A stretch of 7,254 bases of DNA from Bacteroidota bacterium (GTDB lineage: Bacteria > Bacteroidota > Bacteroidia > Bacteroidales > VadinHA17): positions 1-7,254 of the forward strand of contig JAUVHQ010000101.1 of assembly GCA_030593185.1 (NCBI GenBank), read 5' to 3'. Shown here one piece after another: positions 1 through 3,856 of this stretch. How positions within the stretch are numbered: position 1 is the stretch's first letter; each line of letters begins with the position of its first letter. Both the position numbers and the translations under genes were made by a program. The notes under the pieces are model-generated. The model ran no database searches, was not told the origin of the DNA, and saw only the letters and a list, made by a program, of their open reading frames with translations.

Positions 1-864
1 CAGTCGAATAAAGAGAGTATTGACCGGAATGCTGCTTTGCGCCAGCAGATTAATAGTTTGAAAGAATTGAACCTGAAAATGACTACAGATGCAGAAAACC
101 TTACGAAAGCGTTGAAAGGCGAAGCTAAAACAATGGGGACCTGGGGTGAATTTATCCTTGAAAGTATATTGGAAAAATCAGGTCTTGTGAAAGGACGTGA
201 ATATGAGATACAGGAATCTGTTAGATCTGAAGAAGGAAATCAAATGCGACCTGATATTGTTGTTAAATTACCTGAGAAGAAGAATATTATCATCGATTCA
301 AAAGTATCATTGGTTGACTATGAGAGATATGTGAATACTGATGATAAAGAAAAAGAGGAATATTATCTTAAAATGCATGTTGCTTCACTGCGGAGGCATA
401 TTAAGTCGCTAAGCGCAAAAAACTATCAGAGTCTCTATGATATTACAGGTCTTGACTTTGTATTATTATTCATGCCGATAGAGCCGGCTTTTGGACTTGC
501 TGTTCAGGCTGACGAAAAACTTTTTTTGGATGCATATGAAATGAATATTGTTATTGTAAGCCCTACAACTTTGATTGCAACTCTAAGAACCATTGCCAGT
601 ATCTGGCGTCAGGAGTTTCAGAACAAGAACGCGCAGGAAATTGCCAGGCAGGGTGGAGCTTTGTATGATAAATTTGTCGGGTTTTTGAATGACCTTGTGG
701 AAATTGGTAAAAAACTGGATGATACACAAAAAGCCTATAAAGCTTCAATGAATAAACTGTCTGATGGAAAAGGTAATTTGATTAAGAAAGTACAGGATAT
801 TAAAGAACTTGGAGCAAGTACCAGTAAAAACCTGCCTCAGAATCTACTTGATCAGATAAAGTGA
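1..864 (+). CDS. rmuC: DNA recombination protein RmuC, 3' part (5' end outside window)
   Basis: The frame is open from base 1, so the gene is cut by the window edge; 287 residues remain. RmuC is a predicted nuclease-related protein that limits DNA inversions and rearrangements at short repeats; its exact reaction is not well defined. The core starts near TWGEFILESILEKSGL and contains RPDIVV followed by IIIDSKV. Together P84-D85 and D99-S100-K101 (numbered from base 1) fit a PD-(D/E)xK nuclease signature. FVLLFMPIEPAF, VIVSPTTLIATLRTIASIW and the C-terminal helical segment ending near LGASTSKNLP are also typical of the family. The missing N-terminus would be expected to hold a membrane anchor and a long coiled coil. 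The TGA stop at 862-864 lies against a repeat patch. Identification is firm; the start is not visible. Confidence 0.95.
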   Translation, partial: QSNKESIDRNAALRQQINSLKELNLKMTTDAENLTKALKGEAKTMGTWGEFILESILEKSGLVKGREYEIQESVRSEEGNQMRPDIVVKLPEKKNIIIDSKVSLVDYERYVNTDDKEKEEYYLKMHVASLRRHIKSLSAKNYQSLYDITGLDFVLLFMPIEPAFGLAVQADEKLFLDAYEMNIVIVSPTTLIATLRTIASIWRQEFQNKNAQEIARQGGALYDKFVGFLNDLVEIGKKLDDTQKAYKASMNKLSDGKGNLIKKVQDIKELGASTSKNLPQNLLDQIK

Positions 865-1049
865 AGTGGAAGAATGAAGAAGTTGAAGAGTCAAAATGTC
901 TGAAAGTCGAAGAGTGGAAGAATGCCTGCCCTGCCTGCCCCGCCTGCCCCGCAAGGAAGTATGACTGTGTCGGGGTGAAATGCGACGCTTGCCGTGCCTG
1001 CCCCGCAGGGAAGAATGACCGTGTCGGGGTGAAATTTGAGGCACGAAAA
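861..1049. repeat. Compound intergenic repeat patch directly after rmuC
   Basis: Two repeat types lie side by side. The first part, 864-923, is strongly purine-rich on the + strand and holds four degenerate 12-mers near aagtnGAAGAgt (864-875, 880-891, 904-915, 912-923); the 11-mer gtggaagaatg occurs exactly at 866-876 and 914-924. The second part, about 924-1049, is much richer in G and C than the surroundings and contains repeated CTGCCC/CCGC units plus a 54-bp-spaced duplication. The patch is open in several frames on both strands with repetitive products, which fits repeat DNA better than a gene. I infer a dispersed intergenic repeat of the kind seen in Bacteroidales genomes; copy number elsewhere cannot be judged from this window. 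Confidence 0.7.
942..1035. repeat. Two 40-bp direct repeats at 54-bp spacing
   Basis: Bases 942-981 and 996-1035 match at 37 of 40 positions. Each copy starts with GCCTGCCCCGCA and ends with GTGTCGGGGTGAAAT; the differences are at repeat positions 13, 19 and 25. The 14-bp spacer (982-995) is only poorly matched after the second copy. In the second copy CCTGC (997-1001) and GCAGG (1005-1009) can pair around a CCC loop; in the first copy the right arm is altered to GCAAG. Only two copies are present and there is no unique spacer series, so this is not a CRISPR array. Confidence 0.85.
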
Positions 1050-1259
1050 TATTTCACTGGGGAAGGAGCTATTTCTACAGGGGAATAGTGTAAGAAAAAG
1101 AATTATCCACCTTCGTTACCACTACGGTGGACGAAGCATGTTTCGAGTTACGGGTTAAGAAGAGGCTATTCGAAATTCAAAAAATAATAACGTTATTCTT
1201 GTCTAATAAAACGTATAACCACAGTGAAATATAATCCTTCACTGCTGAAATATTTTCGT
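1043..1259. repeat. Inverted-repeat arms with alternative pairings
   Basis: ACGAAAATATTTCA (1043-1056) is the exact reverse complement of TGAAATATTTTCGT (1246-1259), 189 bases apart. ATATTTCACTG (1049-1059) is also the exact reverse complement of CAGTGAAATAT (1222-1232), and CAGTGAA (1222-1228) can instead pair locally with TTCACTG (1238-1244). The left arm overlaps the end of the GC-rich repeat patch. The arms are AT-rich, but three related segments in one intergenic region suggest a structured or duplicated element rather than chance alone. No transposase or target-site duplication was seen. Confidence 0.45.
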
Positions 1260-1349
1260 ACCTTAAATTTAAACTTTACAGATGGATGTATTCAACGGAA
1301 TAACCCTGAATGATTAACTCTAACCTGAAAAATTCATTAATTCTATGAA
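1050..1349. other. Gene-free AT-rich intergenic stretch between convergent genes
   Basis: No convincing coding region is visible here on either strand. The stretch lies between the end of rmuC (+) and the end of the 72-residue protein gene (-). It contains a possible hairpin at 1069-1088 (CTATTTCT and GGGAATAG around ACAG, with two G-T pairs), the UNCG-type hairpin at 1111-1136, a perfect 12-bp palindrome AATAACGTTATT at 1186-1197 and inverted-repeat arms around 1222-1259. No T-run following a stem was seen that would make a classical terminator for rmuC. Confidence 0.6.
1111..1136 (+). other. Stable hairpin with UNCG-type tetraloop
   Basis: CTTCGT (1111-1116) pairs with ACGAAG (1131-1136), and CCAC (1119-1122) pairs with GTGG (1127-1130), leaving a two-base bulge TA (1117-1118) and the loop TACG (1123-1126). 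Read as + strand RNA, the top is C(UACG)G, a member of the very stable cUNCGg tetraloop class. There is no T-run after it, so it is not a standard intrinsic terminator. It could protect or mark the 3' end of the rmuC transcript, or be part of a dispersed repeat. An alternative pairing, TCCACC (1106-1111) with GGTGGA (1126-1131), overlaps it. Confidence 0.55.
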
Positions 1350-1354
1350 TTAAT
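1328..1354 (-). terminator. Possible weak terminator at the stop of the 72-residue gene
   Basis: A perfect 8-bp inverted repeat, ATTAATTC (1336-1343) and GAATTAAT (1347-1354) with a 3-base loop, overlaps the TAA stop at 1350-1352. Read on the minus strand the stem is followed by GAA and then five Ts (1332-1328). Position and T-run fit an intrinsic terminator, but the stem is almost all A-T, so it would be weak. Confidence 0.35.
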
Positions 1355-1568
1355 ATTTGATGAAATATCCTTTAAGTGGATCAAAGCGCTGCAGAACGGT
1401 ATTAATTTCTGTTTTTGAAAAAGCAGATTGATCTTCATCTAAGGTTTTTTGGTCTGATTGATTAGTAAATACCAGGTTTGCAAAACAGGTAATACTTATC
1501 AGAAAAAATATCAGTAACATTCCTAATGGCTTCGGAAAACTATTCTTTTCAATTATTTGTGCTTTCAT
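1350..1568 (-). CDS. Small secreted or membrane protein of unknown function (72 aa)
   Basis: I do not recognise this family. The ATG at 1566-1568 has a clear AGGAG eight bases upstream, the best ribosome binding site in the left half of the window, which supports a real gene. The N-terminus is basic (MKAQIIEKNSFPKP) and is followed by a hydrophobic stretch at about residues 16-34 (LGMLLIFFLISITCFANLV), reading as a signal peptide or a single membrane anchor. The rest is short and polar: an acidic patch near DEDQ, then a possible helix SKTEINTVLQRF and an aromatic tail ending GYFIKY. There is no lipobox: the single Cys (residue 28) sits inside the hydrophobic core. It stands alone, about 220 bases after rsmI on the same strand, with its own leader. 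Function is unknown. Confidence 0.6.
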   Translation of the reverse strand: MKAQIIEKNSFPKPLGMLLIFFLISITCFANLVFTNQSDQKTLDEDQSAFSKTEINTVLQRFDPLKGYFIKY

Positions 1569-1576
1569 GGTTCAAA

Positions 1577-1581
1577 CTCCT
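1577..1581 (-). promoter_or_regulatory. Ribosome binding site of the 72-residue gene
   Basis: CTCCT on the + strand reads AGGAG on the minus strand, eight bases before the ATG at 1568. Good Shine-Dalgarno sites are uncommon in this window, so it carries weight in accepting this short gene and fixing its start. Confidence 0.6.
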
Positions 1582-1724
1582 ATCTTTCGTTTATATCGGG
1601 TCAAATTTTTCAAATAATGGTACATATATTATGCCAAAAGTTATATATTGCATTAAATCAATAAGATATAGGGAAATTAAGAAATCTTAAAGTTTGTTAA
1701 AATTGACCGTTTTCGTAACATTAG

Positions 1725-1740
1725 TGTTCGTATGCGAACA
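1725..1740. repeat. Imperfect palindrome, hairpin or operator-like
   Basis: TGTTCG (1725-1730) and CGAACA (1735-1740) are perfect inverted arms around TATG. It lies just beyond the candidate rsmI terminator and about 157 bases upstream of the start of the 72-residue gene. It could be a second hairpin of a tandem terminator or a binding site for a dimeric regulator; nothing in the window distinguishes these. Confidence 0.35.
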
Positions 1741-1756
1741 AAAAGCATATTGCTTT
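1740..1756 (-). terminator. Candidate intrinsic terminator of the rsmI operon
   Basis: Read on the minus strand, AAAGCA (1756-1751) and TGCTTT (1747-1742) form a 6-bp stem with loop ATA, ending in a run of five Ts (1744-1740). It starts about 32 bases after the rsmI stop, where a terminator would be expected. The stem is short, so confidence is moderate. Confidence 0.4.
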
Positions 1757-1787
1757 AGAAAAAACAGGGCCAGGATTATTAGATGAA

Positions 1788-2459
1788 TTATTTTTTTCCT
1801 TCAATAACTATAACAATTTCGCCTTTGATTGTTTTGTTGATGTAATAATCATACAATTCTGAAAGGGTTCCACGAACAGTTTCTTCGTGAATTTTAGTTA
1901 GCTCTCTCGAAACAGAAGCTTTTCTTCCTGGTCCGAAGTTTTCAATAAGTTGTCCGAGGGTTTTTATCAGACGAAAAGGTGATTCATATAGAACAATGGT
2001 TCTTTCTTCATCGGCAAGAACTTTTAATTTCTTACTGCGACCTTTTTTTTGTGGAAGAAAACCTTCGAAACAAAACCTGTCTGAAGGTAAACCGGAATTA
2101 ACCAGAGCAGGTATAAGTGCAGATGGACCGGGCAGGGTTTCAACAGGGATACTCTTGCTTATACATTCTCTGACAAGGAGGAACCCTGGATCAGAAATTG
2201 AAGGTGTTCCAGCATCCGTAACAAGGGCAAAAGTCTCACCTTTTTCAATCCTTTTTGAAATTTGCTTAATAGTTTTGTGTTCGTTGAATTTATGATGCGC
2301 CTCAAGCTTCTTTTGAATGTTATAATGTTTAAGGAGAATAACGGTTTTCCTGGTATCTTCAGCAAGTATAATATCTACCTTTTTAAGTACTTCAATGGCC
2401 CGGAGAGTTATATCTTCAAGATTGCCGATAGGAGTAGGAACAAGATATAATTTATTCAT
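1788..2459 (-). CDS. rsmI: 16S rRNA (cytidine(1402)-2'-O)-methyltransferase RsmI
   Basis: This enzyme uses S-adenosylmethionine to methylate the ribose of C1402 in the 16S rRNA decoding centre. It belongs to the tetrapyrrole-methylase fold family. Visible motifs (223 residues) are LYLVPTPIGNLEDITLRA (4-21), AEDTRKT (33-39), LVTDAGTPSISDPGF (79-93), LPGPSALIPALVNSGLPSDR (109-128), FEGFLPQKKGR (131-141), LYESPFRL (157-164) and SRELTKIHEE (184-193). The length matches the short Bacteroidetes form; E. coli RsmI is longer at the C-terminus. The start is the ATG at 2457-2459: the frame stays open upstream to 2543, but MNKLYLVPTPIGN is the usual family N-terminus. AGGG lies just before the ATG. The first 8 bases overlap the end of the upstream gene, so translation is probably coupled. 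Confidence 0.95.
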   Translation of the reverse strand: MNKLYLVPTPIGNLEDITLRAIEVLKKVDIILAEDTRKTVILLKHYNIQKKLEAHHKFNEHKTIKQISKRIEKGETFALVTDAGTPSISDPGFLLVRECISKSIPVETLPGPSALIPALVNSGLPSDRFCFEGFLPQKKGRSKKLKVLADEERTIVLYESPFRLIKTLGQLIENFGPGRKASVSRELTKIHEETVRGTLSELYDYYINKTIKGEIVIVIEGKK

Positions 2460-3147
2460 TTTCCCTGATAATAAGTTTTCTACGGGTAAGATCAAGGAGT
2501 TTTTGAACCTGGGAATCATCCATATCCCAGTTAAACTTATCACTCAGATAACTGTAAGCTTCATTAAAATTGGAAGCGTTGTTTAAAATATTTATTGTTT
2601 CAGTGAATTTGTCAGGATCATTGTTGAAAAGTTCCCGGATAAATGAAAATTTTTCGTTTAGTCCCATAGCGGCTCCAATATCCGAAATGGGTTGCGATTT
2701 AAGCTTGGATGACAAGTTCTTTGAAGATACTTGCTGCCTGAGGGATTCATTTCTGAAGCTCTGTCCGTTTTGTAAGCGATCAGCAATAATTTCAGTTATA
2801 CCATTTTTTTGTTCCCCTGGCTTAATCTGCGACTTTTCTGCAAGCTTTTTACCGGATTCTTTTGTTAAAACAGGACTTGTTTCAGAAATATCTTTATCAG
2901 TAGCTGAAGAGTTTTCTTCCAGTTCAAATGCATTTATGTTTTCAGGTTTATCTTCCGGTGGTGTAGTTTTTTCCACTGGTCTTTTTTCAGTTAAGCTCTG
3001 AAGTGAATCGTATAATTTCCTTACTTTTTCCAGGGTCAGATCAATCTCCACACGAGGGAGAGATGAACGATTCTTGAAATTTGTTACTGATTTTTCAATA
3101 TCTTGTATATCTTTATTAATCGTTTCAATAAGTAATTCAAAATTCAT
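2452..3147 (-). CDS. Conserved-looking protein of unknown function, upstream of rsmI (231 aa)
   Basis: I recognise the type as a Bacteroidetes protein without a known function and give it no role. Three parts can be seen. Residues 1-55 look helical, probably coiled coil (ETINKDIQDIEKS, LTLEKVRKLYDSLQSLTEK). Residues 56-115 are a charged, Pro/Glu/Lys/Ser-rich linker, probably disordered. Residues 150-226 form a compact domain with SQPISDIGAAMGLNEKF, FIRELFNNDPDKF, INILNNASNFNEAYSYLSDK, FNWD and a basic helix QKLLDLTRRKL. There is no signal peptide or membrane segment, so it is probably cytoplasmic. The ATG at 3145-3147 lies about 46 bases from the minus-strand -7 box at 3193-3200. Its TAA overlaps the rsmI start by 8 bases, so the two are probably one transcript. 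A ribosome or membrane-complex link is only a guess from position. Confidence 0.85.
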   Translation of the reverse strand: MNFELLIETINKDIQDIEKSVTNFKNRSSLPRVEIDLTLEKVRKLYDSLQSLTEKRPVEKTTPPEDKPENINAFELEENSSATDKDISETSPVLTKESGKKLAEKSQIKPGEQKNGITEIIADRLQNGQSFRNESLRQQVSSKNLSSKLKSQPISDIGAAMGLNEKFSFIRELFNNDPDKFTETINILNNASNFNEAYSYLSDKFNWDMDDSQVQKLLDLTRRKLIIRENE

Positions 3148-3183
3148 AATCTCATTGTTTAATTGATTCCACTCACATTTTAC

Positions 3184-3201
3184 TTACTTTTGCAAAAGTA
3201 A
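3184..3201. promoter_or_regulatory. Palindromic divergent promoter with a -7 box on each strand
   Basis: TTACTTTTGCAAAAGTAA is a perfect 18-bp palindrome in the 78-base gap between two divergent genes. On each strand it contains TACTTTTG, an exact match to the Bacteroidetes sigma-ABfr -7 consensus TAnnTTTG (3185-3192 on +, 3193-3200 on -). The two boxes abut back to back. On the + strand ATTG at 3162-3165 is near the expected -33 position (consensus TTTG); on the minus strand no good -33 box is seen. Predicted start sites would lie roughly 30 bases before tdk and about 40 bases before the 231-residue gene. Confidence 0.7.
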
Positions 3202-3225
3202 TGATTATTATCCAGAAACTGTTAC

Positions 3226-3816
3226 ATGATGTTTCTTGAAAACTCTATAAATAACACCGGACGATCAGGTTGGATTGAGGTTATTACCGGAAGTATGTTT
3301 TCAGGTAAGACTGAAGAACTTATCAGGAGGTTAAAACGAGCTAATTTTGCTAATCTCAAAGTAGAGATATTCAAACCTGTCATTGATACCCGGTATTCTG
3401 AGAGTAAGGTGGTTTCTCATGATTCAAATGCAATAGTTTCAACTCAGGTAGAGTCTGCTTCGAATATATCATTGATGGCTAATAATGTTGACGTAGTTGG
3501 AATTGATGAAGCACAGTTTTTTGATAATGGATTAGTGGAGGTTTGTAATAGGTTGGCAGATAGTGGCATAAGAGTAATTGTTGCCGGTCTTGACATGGAT
3601 TTTAAAGGAAATCCTTTTGGTCCGGTCCCTGCCTTGATCTCAATTGCTGAATATGTGACAAAAGTTCATGCTATTTGTATGAGATGTGGCAATCTTGCAC
3701 ATTATTCCTATCGAAAATCCGATACTGATAAAATTGTTCTGCTTGGTGAAAAAGATATTTATGAAGCACTTTGCAGGAACTGTTACAATCGTGCCATGAA
3801 AAAAAATAAAAAATAA
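3226..3816 (+). CDS. tdk: Thymidine kinase (type II, TK1-like)
   Basis: Thymidine kinase phosphorylates thymidine to dTMP with ATP in the pyrimidine salvage pathway; it is cytoplasmic. Of 196 residues, the P-loop is TGSMFSGKT (21-29), a basic helix EELIRRLKRA follows, and DTRYS and SHDSNAI match the family. VGIDEAQFF (91-99) holds the Walker B Asp94 and the catalytic Glu95. GLDMDFKGNPFGPVP (121-135) is the segment before the lasso loop. Cys151 and Cys154 (CMRC) with Cys183 and Cys186 (CRNC) are the four structural zinc ligands, all present. Two adjacent ATGs (3226, 3229) could each start it, and the choice changes one residue. It is the first gene of the rightward group, with its predicted promoter at 3185-3192, and is 40 bases from murF-alr. 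Confidence 0.97.
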   Translation: MMFLENSINNTGRSGWIEVITGSMFSGKTEELIRRLKRANFANLKVEIFKPVIDTRYSESKVVSHDSNAIVSTQVESASNISLMANNVDVVGIDEAQFFDNGLVEVCNRLADSGIRVIVAGLDMDFKGNPFGPVPALISIAEYVTKVHAICMRCGNLAHYSYRKSDTDKIVLLGEKDIYEALCRNCYNRAMKKNKK

Positions 3817-3856
3817 GAACAGAATATTTTAAATCTGTTTGTGATGAAAAGTTGAT

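Noticed and set aside
942..1035. Possible CRISPR array
   Set aside because: There are only two repeat copies, with a 14-base gap, and no cas gene nearby.
800..1057. Minus-strand 85-residue and 66-residue reading frames antisense to the rmuC end and the repeat patch
   Set aside because: Their products are simple translations of the repeat, run antisense to the firm end of rmuC, and have no recognisable domain or ribosome binding site.
1611..1638. Promoter of the 72-residue gene (CAAATAAT at 1611-1618 and CAAA at 1635-1638, minus strand)
   Set aside because: The -7 box matches only the TTTG half of TAnnTTTG, and the spacing to the TTTG box is 16 rather than about 20 bases, so it is too weak to annotate.
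1996..2295. 99-residue + strand frame opposite rsmI
   Set aside because: It is antisense to strongly conserved rsmI motifs and has no recognisable product.
2460..2543. Longer rsmI start giving 28 extra N-terminal residues
   Set aside because: The extension lies fully inside the upstream gene, and the family N-terminus begins at MNKLYLVPTPIGN, which has its own ATG at 2457-2459.
2570..3001. 143-residue + strand frame opposite the 231-residue gene
   Set aside because: It is antisense to a better supported gene that overlaps rsmI in operon fashion; the product is a Ser/Phe-rich mirror of the Lys/Glu-rich linker with no domain.
3817..3840. Hairpin between tdk and murF-alr (AACAGA and TCTGTT)
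   Set aside because: The stem is 6 bp with a 10-base loop and no T-run after it; the 40-base gap fits co-transcription better than termination.
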